From positions 992,001-1,056,000 of the forward strand of contig NZ_AP023180.1 in assembly GCF_013426915.1 (NCBI RefSeq): DNA of 64,000 nt. The letters run 5' to 3'. This stretch comes from Paraburkholderia sp. PGU19. GTDB taxonomy: Bacteria; Pseudomonadota; Gammaproteobacteria; Burkholderiales; Burkholderiaceae. The notes under the pieces were generated by a model that saw only the letters and a program-made list of their open reading frames with translations, had not been told where the DNA came from and searched no databases. This document shows, in pieces, positions 45,346 through 54,728 of the stretch; the stretch's first letter is position 1, and every line of letters begins with the position of its first letter. Made by a program: the position numbers and the translations under genes.

Positions 45346-46284
45346 CTATGCAGCCGGATAGAAACCGATCCCGTGCGTACCCAGGCCGATCCGCGTACCG
45401 GCGCTGCCCTGCGTGATCGCGACGATATCCGGCAGCGCGCCGATCACGGCGTCCTTGCCGGTATTGCGCGCAAACTCGATGGCGGCCTGCACTTTGGGCC
45501 CCATCGACCCCGACGCGAAACCCAGCTTTTCGAGTTCGTCGGGATGGGCCTCGGCAATGGCCTTTTGCGTCGGCTTGCCCCAATCGACGTAAGCCGCGTT
45601 GACATCGGTTGCGATAATCAGCAGGTCCGCCTCCAGTTCTTGCGCAAGCAATGCGGAGCACAGGTCCTTGTCGATGACGGCTTCCACGCCTCGCAGTTTT
45701 CGATTTTCGTCGTAACACGTCGGGATGCCGCCACCGCCCGCGCAAATGACGACCGTGCCTCTTTCGAGCAGCCACTTCACCGGACGGATCTCGAAGATCC
45801 GCCTGGGCCGCGGGCTCGCGACCACCCGGCGATACTTGTCGCCATCCTCTGCAATACTCCACCCTTTCTCCCGCGCAAGCCTTTGTGCTTCTTCCTTCGA
45901 ATACACCGGTCCGATTGGCTTGGTCGGATGCTCGAACGCCGGGTCCGCAAGATCCACTTCGACCTGAGTCAGGATCGTCGCAAACGGGACTTCGAACGGT
46001 AGAAGGTTCCCCAATTCCTGTTCGATCATGTAGCCGATCATGCCTTCCGTTTGCGCACCGAGCACATCGAGCGGGTACGGCGCGACTTCCGTGTAGGCGG
46101 CGCTTTGCAACGCCAGCAACCCCACCTGCGGACCATTGCCATGCGCGATGACGAGCTCGTTGCCCGCCGCGACCCTGGCGATCTGCGCGGCAGCAACCCT
46201 GACGTTCTCGCGTTGCTGGCTGTCCGTCATGGGCTGACCGCGCTGCAACAGCGCGTTGCCACCTAGCGCTATGACAAGGCGCAT
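45346..46284 (-). CDS. arcC: Carbamate kinase
   Basis: 312 residues. [16 protein letters not shown] is the phosphate-binding start, with further family boxes [31 protein letters not shown] and [17 protein letters not shown]. It transfers phosphate from carbamoyl phosphate to ADP, the energy-yielding last step of the arginine deiminase pathway. AGGAGGT lies 9 bases before the ATG. It is third gene of the arcABC operon on the minus strand, 81 bases after arcB. Confidence 0.95.
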   Translation of the reverse strand: MRLVIALGGNALLQRGQPMTDSQQRENVRVAAAQIARVAAGNELVIAHGNGPQVGLLALQSAAYTEVAPYPLDVLGAQTEGMIGYMIEQELGNLLPFEVPFATILTQVEVDLADPAFEHPTKPIGPVYSKEEAQRLAREKGWSIAEDGDKYRRVVASPRPRRIFEIRPVKWLLERGTVVICAGGGGIPTCYDENRKLRGVEAVIDKDLCSALLAQELEADLLIIATDVNAAYVDWGKPTQKAIAEAHPDELEKLGFASGSMGPKVQAAIEFARNTGKDAVIGALPDIVAITQGSAGTRIGLGTHGIGFYPAA

Positions 46285-46365
46285 GATATGACCTCCTGAA
46301 AACGCGTCGCCCTGCGACTACGGATGCGTCGCGGGACAACGGACATGGAGCGCGGGCCAGTCGTG

Positions 46366-47376
46366 TCAGATATCGGCCAGCGTCGAAACGAGGATGGCCT
46401 TGATCGTATGCATCCGGTTTTCCGCCTGTTCGAAGGCAATGTTGTAATCGGACTCGAACACGTCTTCCGTCACTTCGATACCGTTAGCCAGATTCGGATA
46501 ACGCTCCGAAATCTGCTGACCGACCTTGGTCTCGCAATTGTGGAAGGCGGGCAGACAGTGCATGAAGCGGGTCCGCGGATTGCCCGTCGCCTCGATCAAC
46601 GCCCGGTTCACCTGATACGGCAGCAACGCCTTGATTCTTTCGTCCCAGGCTTCGACGGGCTCGCCCATCGACACCCACACATCCGTGTGAATGAAATCGA
46701 CCATCTTCACGGCTTCCTTCGGGTCCTCCGTGAGCGTCACACGTGCTCCGCTGTCCTTGGCGAACTGCCGGCATGCCGCAATGTGATCCTCGTTCGGCCA
46801 TAACGACTTCGGTGCTCCAATTCGCACGTCCATGCCGAGCTTCGCGCCGATCAGCAACAGGGAGTTCCCCATGTTGTTTCGAGCGTCGCCCATGTACGCG
46901 TAACTGATGTCATGTAGCGGCTTGTCGGCGTATTCGCGCATCGTCAATACGTCCGCGAGCATCTGCGTCGGATGGTATTCGTCCGTCAAACCATTGAAGA
47001 CGGGCACGGACGCGTATTGCGCGAGTTCCTCTACGATTTCCTGGCTGAATCCCCGATATTCGATCGCATCGAACATGCGGCCAAGCACGCGCGCCGTATC
47101 CTTCATGCTTTCCTTATGTCCGATCTGGGATGAGTTCGGGTCGATATACGTGACGTGCGCGCCCTGGTCGTGCGCAGCGACTTCGAATGCGCAGCGGGTA
47201 CGGGTCGAGGTCTTCTCGAAGATCAGCGCAATGTTCTTGCGCTGCAGATGCTGCTGTTCCGTACCCGCGTATTTGGCGCGTTTGAGATCGCGCGACAGGT
47301 CGAGCAGATAGCGCAGTTCGCGGCCGCTGTGATGCATCAGGCTAAGCAGGCTACGGTTTCGCAGGTTGAAGGCCAT
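46366..47376 (-). CDS. arcB: Ornithine carbamoyltransferase, catabolic
   Basis: 336 residues. The carbamoyl-phosphate site [12 protein letters not shown] and the ornithine site MHCLPAFHN are intact; the other motifs VWVSMGEP and DAIEYRG are normal. The length of about 335 and the position between arcA and arcC indicate the catabolic enzyme splitting citrulline to ornithine and carbamoyl phosphate, not the anabolic ArgF. Product ornithine may feed the ornithine decarboxylase encoded 3 kb away on the other strand. Confidence 0.95.
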   Translation of the reverse strand: MAFNLRNRSLLSLMHHSGRELRYLLDLSRDLKRAKYAGTEQQHLQRKNIALIFEKTSTRTRCAFEVAAHDQGAHVTYIDPNSSQIGHKESMKDTARVLGRMFDAIEYRGFSQEIVEELAQYASVPVFNGLTDEYHPTQMLADVLTMREYADKPLHDISYAYMGDARNNMGNSLLLIGAKLGMDVRIGAPKSLWPNEDHIAACRQFAKDSGARVTLTEDPKEAVKMVDFIHTDVWVSMGEPVEAWDERIKALLPYQVNRALIEATGNPRTRFMHCLPAFHNCETKVGQQISERYPNLANGIEVTEDVFESDYNIAFEQAENRMHTIKAILVSTLADI

Positions 47377-47433
47377 GAGTTGTCTCCGTTTGTCAGGCGG
47401 TCGCGCCGGATTCCGCGGCGCAGTGCCAACACC

Positions 47434-48687
47434 TCAATAATCGACAGCGTCGCGGGCAATCGGGCACGTCATGCAATGCCCACCGCCCCGTCCGCGCCCA
47501 AGCTCGCTCGCTGCGATCGTGATCACTTCGATGCCCGCCTTGCGCAGAAGCGTATTCGTGAATGTATTGCGGTCGTAACCAATCACGACGCCGGGTTCGA
47601 CGCACACCATGTTATTGCCGTCGTCCCATTGCTCCCGCTCCGCGGCGAAGCGGTTTCCGCCTGTTTCGACGACTCGCAGCTCCTTCAGTCCCAATGCATC
47701 GCCGACTACTTCGACGAAAGGCTTGTCTTCGCGCTGGATGCTCATGCCGTACGCCCGCTTGTCGTCGGGCCTGATCGAGAATGTGACGATTCGTCCGACC
47801 ACTTCCGGAAAAATCGTCACAAGATCGCGGTCGCAGAAGCTGAACACCGTGTCGAGATGCATTGCAGCCCGTGATTTCGGCATGCCGGCGACCAGCACCT
47901 GCTCGGCCGCACCCTTCTCGAACAGCGATCGCGCAACCTGCCCGATCGCCTGGCGCGATGTGCGCTCGCCCATGCCGATCAGGACGATGCCTTTGCCGAT
48001 CGGCATGACGTCGCCGCCTTCGAGCGTGGATGCGCCGTGATCCTTGTCGGGGTCTCCGTACCAGAACTCGAAGTTTGCATTCGCGAACGTCGGGTGAAAC
48101 TTGTAGATAGCCGCTGCGAGCAGCGTCTCCTGCCGCCGCGCGGGCCAATACATCGGGTTGAGCGTCACGCCGCCGTAGATCCAGCAGGTCGTGTCGCGCG
48201 TAAACACCATATTGGGCAGCGGCGCGAGCAGGAAGCTGGAGTAATCCAGATACTCGCGAAACAGCTTCAGGACGGGCGCGTCGCTACCCGGGATATCGTC
48301 AAGCGATACGCCGCCAATCAGAAGTTCGGCGAGTCTGCGCGAATCCAGTTCGTTCATCCACGCGCGCACTTCGGTGCTCAGTCCGACGCCCACGCTATCG
48401 TCGCTGATTCTCCTGTCGAGCACCCATTGGCGTGCCTCCGGATTGTCCATTGTCTGCGTGAGCAGGTTGTGCACATCGAGCACCTCTACCCCGCGCTCGC
48501 GCATCTTTGTCACAAAATCGAAATGATCACGCTTGGCCTGGCTCACCCAGATCACATCGTCGAACAGCAGTTCGTCGCAATTGCTGGGCGTCAAACGTTG
48601 ATGAGCAAGCCCCGGCGACGAGACCATCACCATGCGCAATTTGCCAACTTCGGAGTAGGCTCCGAGCCTTGTGACATCTGCATTCAT
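47434..48687 (-). CDS. arcA: Arginine deiminase
   Basis: 417 residues. Active-site landmarks: [19 protein letters not shown] loop seen as [25 protein letters not shown] (His and Asp), [14 protein letters not shown], and the nucleophilic Cys in [13 protein letters not shown] near the C terminus. It hydrolyses arginine to citrulline and ammonia, which also raises pH. First gene of the operon; GGGAGAA precedes the ATG. ArcD is not in the operon; the APC antiporter at 52451 is the nearest candidate transporter. Confidence 0.95.
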   Translation of the reverse strand: MNADVTRLGAYSEVGKLRMVMVSSPGLAHQRLTPSNCDELLFDDVIWVSQAKRDHFDFVTKMRERGVEVLDVHNLLTQTMDNPEARQWVLDRRISDDSVGVGLSTEVRAWMNELDSRRLAELLIGGVSLDDIPGSDAPVLKLFREYLDYSSFLLAPLPNMVFTRDTTCWIYGGVTLNPMYWPARRQETLLAAAIYKFHPTFANANFEFWYGDPDKDHGASTLEGGDVMPIGKGIVLIGMGERTSRQAIGQVARSLFEKGAAEQVLVAGMPKSRAAMHLDTVFSFCDRDLVTIFPEVVGRIVTFSIRPDDKRAYGMSIQREDKPFVEVVGDALGLKELRVVETGGNRFAAEREQWDDGNNMVCVEPGVVIGYDRNTFTNTLLRKAGIEVITIAASELGRGRGGGHCMTCPIARDAVDY

Positions 48688-49134
48688 CGCGTTCTCCCAT
48701 CTGCGAAGAGAGGGGCATGGACCGTAGTAAGGACGGGCAGCCTGGATGATTGCTGCGAACAGAACGACGCGAGTCAGCTTCCCGATTGAGACATGATTCG
48801 GCTCGCCGCACTCCCGATTCGCTCTGGAGCAGAGGACCAGCTGTTTTATTTATGCGATTGCATGTCTATTTGGTGGCGTTTTTATTCGTGTAGTGAAGAA
48901 CACGTCCGTACGTCCGCCTCCATTTCACCGAAACACCTTCTGCAACAGATTCTGGTTGATAAATTTGCATTGTTCAAGGAAGGAACGGACCAGCGCGACG
49001 AGGTATCACGCCGTCGATCTGGCGCGATACCACATGCAAAATTGCGCTTGACGTATACAGAAAACAGAACCCGCAATCAGCGGGTTTCAAGCCTCCTTCT
49101 ACGCCTTCGGGCGAGCATCAGATATGCGCGCTAC
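48688..49134. other. Region upstream of arcA, contains a terminator
   Basis: About 450 bases. Includes a T-rich stretch at 48840-48885 and the terminator of the next gene (49068-49086). A half site TTGAT at 48957 resembles half an FNR/ANR box, but its partner ATCAA is missing. The arcA promoter must be here; no gene is called. Confidence 0.5.
49068..49086 (-). terminator. Rho-independent terminator for the small exported gene
   Basis: Read on the minus strand, a 7-bp stem AACCCGC with 5-base loop and GCGGGTT is followed by a T-rich run (TTCTGTTTTCTG), 49 bases past the stop codon of the gene at 49135. Confidence 0.7.
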
Positions 49135-49410
49135 CTATTGATTCGTCCCATATCGTGCTGCGGCGATAGCCGCATCGCGCTCTTTCTTCGCCTCTGCCTT
49201 CTTGTGGTCGTAGACCTTCTTTGCCGCAGCCACCTTCTTGTCATAAGCACGATTGGCGGCGGCCTCCTCATGACGCATTTTCACGATCGCATCGTTACTG
49301 CCTGCCTGTGCTGAAGGCGCTGCAGCCGGCGGGGGCGACTCGTTTTGTGCCGCCGCGGTCGAGGCGAACACGACAAGCGCGCCAGCTGATATGACGCTGA
49401 TGATTTTCAT
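49135..49410 (-). CDS. Small exported Lys/Ala-rich helical protein
   Basis: 91 residues. Signal peptide MKIISVISAGALVVFASTAAA, then a Pro/Ala-rich stretch and a charged helix with imperfect repeats (KKVAAAKKVYDHKKAEAKKERDAAIAAA), likely a coiled coil in the periplasm. GGAGAAGG precedes the ATG. A terminator follows. I do not recognise a family; similar Lys/Ala-rich exported proteins are frequent in Burkholderiaceae from memory. Confidence 0.75.
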   Translation of the reverse strand: MKIISVISAGALVVFASTAAAQNESPPPAAAPSAQAGSNDAIVKMRHEEAAANRAYDKKVAAAKKVYDHKKAEAKKERDAAIAAARYGTNQ

Positions 49411-50055
49411 GGCCTTCTCCGGTTTGTGAGATCTCCGAATTCGCACGCGATGAGATAAAACGTGAACCTGGGCCGAGCACATAAACATCTGTCGGCTGTT
49501 ATAGGTGACATCTTGCCTCGGCGCAAGCCGGTGTGTTCCGTCCAACACGACACGGACAAGGAGAAAACAGAAAACGCTAATGCAAATGCGATTCGCTTTT
49601 CACAAAGCCCTACGCCTTACTGGTTTCGATTGAAACTCCTTAGTCATTCGTATCATCTGGCGCAACGTACCGAGCCGAATATTGACTCAGTCAAGTTTCT
49701 TTCGCAGTGTCATTAAAAAAAATTTGCATTGAATCGAAAGCTATCCAACTATATACGTAGACCTTCCGGCCAAACCATCGACCTACAGTGTCGATCCATC
49801 GGCCGGGTACCAAAAAATAGTGGGAGACCGGCAGCAACGCATTGCTGCAAGTTGTCATTTCGCATTCTGTATCGCACTGAGTTCGGTAGTCCACTTGCGT
49901 TTGTTACGCCGCCCGGTTCCTCGCGGAGCCAAACCCGATATTGCATGCATCGCCGGATGCTTACGCTTGTAACTATTCGCCTTCGCCTGGGTGCGACAGA
50001 CTCGCGCCCGCTGGGTCACACCTGACGCGCGCAGCCGGCAAAAGAAGGAGTGGTC
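49411..50055. other. Leader region upstream of the ornithine decarboxylase
   Basis: About 645 bases, AT-rich around 49560-49760, including an A7 tract before TTGCATT. No open frame with a convincing ribosome site. The segment 49760-50040 is probably the untranslated leader and holds the stem-loop at 49831-49848; a regulatory leader is possible. Confidence 0.45.
49831..49848 (+). promoter_or_regulatory. Stem-loop in the ornithine decarboxylase leader
   Basis: A perfect 7-bp stem GCAGCAA / TTGCTGC with a CGCA loop, about 210 bases before the ATG. Ornithine decarboxylase genes in enterobacteria are controlled by leader peptide and hairpins, so this may be regulatory, but no leader peptide was found. 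Confidence 0.3.
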
Positions 50056-52418
50056 ATGGTCCCCCGTCCTTTCAAGGCGCCCACCATCCCGATTCCCTTC
50101 CATAAGCTTCTGAAGGTAGTCGCGATCGTGGACCGTAGCGACGCGCAAACCAGTGAACTGCTGGAACACATTACGTCGGAGCATTTCCGCGTAGAAGTCA
50201 CCGACAGCCTGACACGCGACGTCAACGAAGACGCCGATGTCGGCGCGTACATCGCCCTGATCGACGGCACCCGGCTCGAAGCCGCGCGCAACCTTGCGGC
50301 CTCCGTGCGCGCACTCGGCTTCCGGACACCGCTCTGGGCGCTCGCCAACTCGCACCGCCTGTCGGATCTTGCCGTGACGGGCGGACTGGGCGAAGTGGAC
50401 GGCTACATCTATCTAGGGCAGCAGACACCCGCGTTTTATGCGAAGCAGGTGATAGCGAGCCTCGTCAAATATGGCCTGAGCCTGCTGCCGCCGTTCTTCG
50501 GTGGACTTGTCGCCTATGACGCGGCAGCCAACATCGCCTTCGATTGCCCCGGGCATCAGGGAGGCCAGTTCTATCGGAAGTCCCCTGCTGGACAACTGTT
50601 CTTCAAGCATTTCGGCGAAAGCATATTTCGTAACGACCTGTGCAACGCCGACGTCAATCTGGGTGACCTGCTGATTCACGAAGGGGCTGCCGCGGATGCG
50701 GAACGTCACGCGGCGGAAGTGTTCGGCGCGGACCAGACCTACTTCGTTCTGAATGGAACCAGCACATCGAACAAGATCGTGACGGGTGCTGTGCTCAAAC
50801 GCGGTGACCTCGTTCTATTCGACCGGAACAACCACAAATCGCTGCATCAGGGCGCGCTGGTGCAGGCGGGTGCGATTCCCATCTTCCTGCCGACGTCGCG
50901 TAACGCTTTCGGCATGATCGGCGCAGTCGACTGGCAGGCGTGGGACGAAGACTATCTTCGCGAGCAGATCCGAAACAGCCCGCTCGTCGAAGACCGGGAG
51001 CGCAGCAATGCGGAGCGGCCATTCCGGCTTGCCTGCATCCAGCTCGCGACCTATGACGGGACGATCTATAACGTCCGCAAGGTTCTCGAAAAAATCGGCC
51101 ACCTGTGCGATTACGTGCTGTGGGACGAAGCGTGGATCGGCTACAACGCGTTTCACCCGCTGTTCGACGATCACAGCCCATGCGCCTCGACGATCTGACA
51201 CCACAGATGCCGGGACTGTTCTCGACGCAATCCGTTCACAAGCAGGGTGCCGGCTTTTCCCAGGCGTCCCAGATTCACAAGCGGGATGATCATATTCGCG
51301 ACCAGAAACGCTATATCGAGCACAAGCGCTTCAACGAATCCTTTCTGATCAATGCGAGCACGTCGCCCTTCTATCCGCTTTTCGCGTCGCTCGACGTCAA
51401 TGCAAAAGTACACGAGGGGAAAGCGGGCGAGATGCTGTGGGATAGCTGCATCGAGCTCGGTATCGAGGCGCGCAAGAAATTCCGCCAGTTCGCGCGCCAC
51501 TACGAGACAACGGGCAAGAGCGCGCAGGAGCAATGGTTCTTCGATCCTTTCGTTCCCGACGTCGTGGATATCCGCAATTCGAGGTTCATGGCTGACGCGT
51601 CGGGCGTCGCGTGGGAGGACATTCCCACTGACGTCATCAAACGCGAGCAGCAGTGCTGGGAGTTTCGTCCTGAAGCGTCCTGGCACGGCTATACGGGGTA
51701 TGCCGACGGCTACGTAATGGTTGATCCGAACAAGCTCAATCTGCTGACACCGGGTATCGACCGGAAGACAGGCGACTACCTGGAGTTCGGCGTGCCGGCG
51801 ACAGTTGTGGCGAACTACCTGCGCGAAGAAGGCATCGTCCCCGAGAAATGCGATCTGAACAGCATCCTCTTCCTGATGACGCCGGCCGAAGACGAAAGCA
51901 AGCTGAACACCCTGATCGCGCGCTTCGTCAAGTTCAAGAACCTGTGGGATCGCGACGCTTCGCTGGCGGAAGTATTGCCGACGCTGTGCGCCGCGCACAG
52001 TGAACGCTACGAAGGCTACACGCTGCGCCGCGTGTGCAGCGAGATGCATGGCTTCTATCGCGAAGCGAATGTCAAGGGACTGCAGCGGCTGTGCTTCCGC
52101 GCGTCGAGCTTCCCCGAACTCGCCATGTCGCCCAAAGAAGCGTACGAGGCTCTCGTCGCTAACAGGGTCGACTATGTGCCGCTCGATCAGGTCAGAAACC
52201 GCGTGTCCGCAACCCTGGCATTGATCTACCCGCCGGGAATCGGCGTCGTGCTGCCGGGCGAACGTTGGGATGACCGTGCCCAACCGATGCTGGACTACTT
52301 CATGGCGTTCCAGGAATCGTTCAATCGATTCCCTGGCTTCAACTACGAAGTCCAGGGCGTATTCCAGGAACGTGAGGACGGTCGTATCCGCTTTTATACC
52401 TACGTGGTCAGTGAATAA
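50056..52418 (+). CDS. speF: Ornithine decarboxylase, SpeC/SpeF type (one frameshift)
   Basis: 787 residues when one missing base at C3 51177-51179 is restored (DDHSP to MRLDDLTPQM). The N-terminal wing (residues 1-120), then the PLP fold type I core with DCPGHQGGQFYRKSPAGQ, LNGTSTSNK, DRNNHKS, WDEAWIGY and the Schiff-base lysine near residue 396 in QSVHKQGAGFSQASQIHKRD. This last motif is specific to ornithine decarboxylases SpeC/SpeF, not AdiA or CadA. The C-terminal domain ends YTYVVSE. It makes putrescine and CO2 from ornithine and consumes a proton. It is first of three genes with an antiporter 32 bases downstream. The gene name between speC and speF is by context (degradative). Confidence 0.87.
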
Positions 52419-52450
52419 GCGACAAGGAAAGCCACCAAGGAGTGTGCGCC

Positions 52451-54709
52451 ATGGCTGATCAACCCAAAAAGATGAACGTCGTGCAACTGACGTTCATCGT
52501 CACCGTCAACATGATGGGATCGGGCATTATCATGCTCCCCACCAATATGGCGAAAGTTGGTGCAATCTCGTTGCTGTCGTGGGTCGTGACAGCGCTCGGG
52601 TCGATGGCCATTGCCTATGGCTTTGCACAGGCAGGCATTCTGAACCAGCGGGCGGGCGGGATGGCTGCCTATGCCGAAGACGCCTACGGAAAGCCTGGCT
52701 ACTTTCAGGTTTTCTTTTTGTACTTCCTCTCTCTCGCGATTGCGAACGTTGCAGTCGCAAGCTCCGCGCTCGGTTATCTCGCAGCTTTCTTCCCGCCGCT
52801 GACATCGTCGCCCGTTGCGACCTGCATCGGTGTGATCGCGCTGTTGTGGATCACCACGGTCGCCAACTTCGGCGGTCCGAAGCTGACGGGGCGCATCGGC
52901 TCCGTCACGGTCTGGGGCGTGATTCTGCCCGTCGGATTCATGTCCATCGCCGGCTGGTTCTGGTTTCGCCCCAGCTATTTCGCGGCAGCATGGAATCCCC
53001 AGGGGATGAGCCTGCTCGAAGGCATGGGTTCAAGTATTTCCCTGACCCTGTGGGCGTTCCTCGGCATGGAATCGGCCGTGCAAAATTCGTCGGCCGTCGA
53101 GAATCCGAAACGCGACGTGCCGCTTGCATGCCTGTTCGGCACCCTCGGCGCGGCTGTCGTCTATATTCTCTCGACAACGGCGATCCAGGGCGTCGTGCCC
53201 AATGCGGATCTTGCGAAGTCGACTGGGCCGTTCGGCCTCGCGTTCGCCCATATGTTCAGCCCGGTGGTCGGCTCCATCGTGATGGCGCTCGCAGCGATGG
53301 CGTGCGTCGGATCGCTGCTCGGCTGGCAGTTCACGCTGGCCCAAACAGCGAAAGATGCCGCCGACAGCGACATGTTCCCCTCGGTCTTCAGCAAGGCCAG
53401 TCATAACGGCGCGCCGATTGTGGGCATGATCATCATGGGTATCGTGCAATCGCTGATGGCACTTTCGACGATATCGCCAAACCTCTCCGAGCAGTTCGCG
53501 GCGCTCGTCAATCTCGCCGTGGTCACGAACGTGGTGCCGTATATCGTGTCGCTGTCCGCGCTGTTTGTGATGATGCGCGACGCGGGTACGGAGCCCGCCG
53601 TCTACCGGCGCAACGCCGTCGTCGCGCTCATCGCGATGGCGTACTCGATCTACGCCCTCTACGCGTCAGGCAAGGACGCCGTGCTCGGCGGCATGCTGGT
53701 GATGGCGATCGGCTACGTCATCTACGGATTCATCGCCGCTCGCCGGGCAGCGAGCGCAGCAAAAGCGGGTAAGCCCGCGATCGCGGCCGCCAGCATCATC
53801 GCCTTCATTATTCTGTGCGCGCCGTGGCCACGTCACTCGCACGCGGCCACGCCCACGGCCGCCGTGCAGGCCACCACCGGGGCGCTTGCCCGGATCAAAC
53901 AGACGCACAAGATCAACGTCGGCTATCTCGATGCATCGAGCCCATTTGTCTATCGCGACAACGCTGGCCGCGCTGTAGGTTTTCTCGCAGGGATGTGCCA
54001 GGGCGTCGCGGATCAGGTCAAAAGCGGACTGGGCATTCCAGAGTTGACAGTGAACTGGACACAGGTCTCGTTCGATGACCGCTACCGTGCGCTGCAGGAT
54101 CACAAGATCGACCTGCTGTGCGGCGATCCAGAAACGCTAACGGGACGCCAGTTCATCAGCTATTCGGTGCCCGTCTATCCAGGTGGTGTCGGCGCGCTGA
54201 TGCGCACCGACGCATCGCGAGGGCTCAAGGAATTGCTGAGCGGCGATATCCAGCCTCACGGCCCGATATGGCGTGCGTCGCCTGCGCAACTTCTGAATTC
54301 GCAGACGTTCTCCGCCGTCAAAGGTTCGCCAACAGAGCGCTGGCTCAACGACCGCGTCAACGAATTCAAGCTGACCGCGCACGTCGTCTACGTGTCGAGT
54401 TATGACGAAGGCGTGCGGCAGGTGCTCGACCGGAAAATCAATGTGTTTTTCGCCGAACGCCAGGTCCTGCAGGATGCCGTCAAGCGGAGCACGGCGGCGG
54501 ACGACCTGCAGGTTCTGCAACGCCGCTTCACCATCGTTCCCGTTTCGCTTGGCGTCGCGCGTGACGATGAAGATATGCGCCTTTTCGTCGATCAGGCGCT
54601 GAGCAAGATGTATCTGTCAGGGGACTATCGCGGACTTTTCGTGAAGTGGTTCGGCGAACCGGACGAGGCCACGAAGACCTTCTACCGGATGGCCGTCGTT
54701 CCCGAGTGA
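52451..54709 (+). CDS. APC antiporter (PotE-like) fused to a periplasmic SBP_bac_3 domain
   Basis: 752 residues. Residues 1-440 are an amino acid/polyamine antiporter of the APC superfamily, 12 helices, with NMMGSGIIMLPTNMAKVG (unwound helix 1) and WAFLGMESAVQNSSAVENPKRDVP, closest to putrescine:ornithine PotE/CadB. A thirteenth hydrophobic segment (IIAFIILCAPW) follows, ending in a signal-peptidase-like site HSHAATP, and then an amino-acid binding protein domain from about residue 475 (KINVGYLDASSPFVYRDNAG, RYRALQDHKIDLLCGDPETLTGR, FVKWFGEP). The topology puts this domain in the periplasm. It is between the ornithine and arginine decarboxylase genes, 20 bases from the latter. It likely imports the amino acid and exports the amine. 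ATG 52451 has AAGGAG in front. Confidence 0.88.
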   Translation: MADQPKKMNVVQLTFIVTVNMMGSGIIMLPTNMAKVGAISLLSWVVTALGSMAIAYGFAQAGILNQRAGGMAAYAEDAYGKPGYFQVFFLYFLSLAIANVAVASSALGYLAAFFPPLTSSPVATCIGVIALLWITTVANFGGPKLTGRIGSVTVWGVILPVGFMSIAGWFWFRPSYFAAAWNPQGMSLLEGMGSSISLTLWAFLGMESAVQNSSAVENPKRDVPLACLFGTLGAAVVYILSTTAIQGVVPNADLAKSTGPFGLAFAHMFSPVVGSIVMALAAMACVGSLLGWQFTLAQTAKDAADSDMFPSVFSKASHNGAPIVGMIIMGIVQSLMALSTISPNLSEQFAALVNLAVVTNVVPYIVSLSALFVMMRDAGTEPAVYRRNAVVALIAMAYSIYALYASGKDAVLGGMLVMAIGYVIYGFIAARRAASAAKAGKPAIAAASIIAFIILCAPWPRHSHAATPTAAVQATTGALARIKQTHKINVGYLDASSPFVYRDNAGRAVGFLAGMCQGVADQVKSGLGIPELTVNWTQVSFDDRYRALQDHKIDLLCGDPETLTGRQFISYSVPVYPGGVGALMRTDASRGLKELLSGDIQPHGPIWRASPAQLLNSQTFSAVKGSPTERWLNDRVNEFKLTAHVVYVSSYDEGVRQVLDRKINVFFAERQVLQDAVKRSTAADDLQVLQRRFTIVPVSLGVARDDEDMRLFVDQALSKMYLSGDYRGLFVKWFGEPDEATKTFYRMAVVPE

Positions 54710-54728
54710 GCAACGAGGAGAGATCCAC

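Noticed and set aside
45338..46339. Alternative 333-codon frame overlapping arcC
   Set aside because: The 312-residue frame contains all carbamate kinase motifs and has an AGGAGGT site; the other is a shadow rich in arginine.
48688..49134. FNR/ANR site before arcA
   Set aside because: Only a half site TTGAT at 48957 is present, with no matching ATCAA at the right distance.
49691..49894. Short minus-strand frame in the ornithine decarboxylase leader
   Set aside because: Atypical composition, no ribosome site and wrong strand for a leader peptide.
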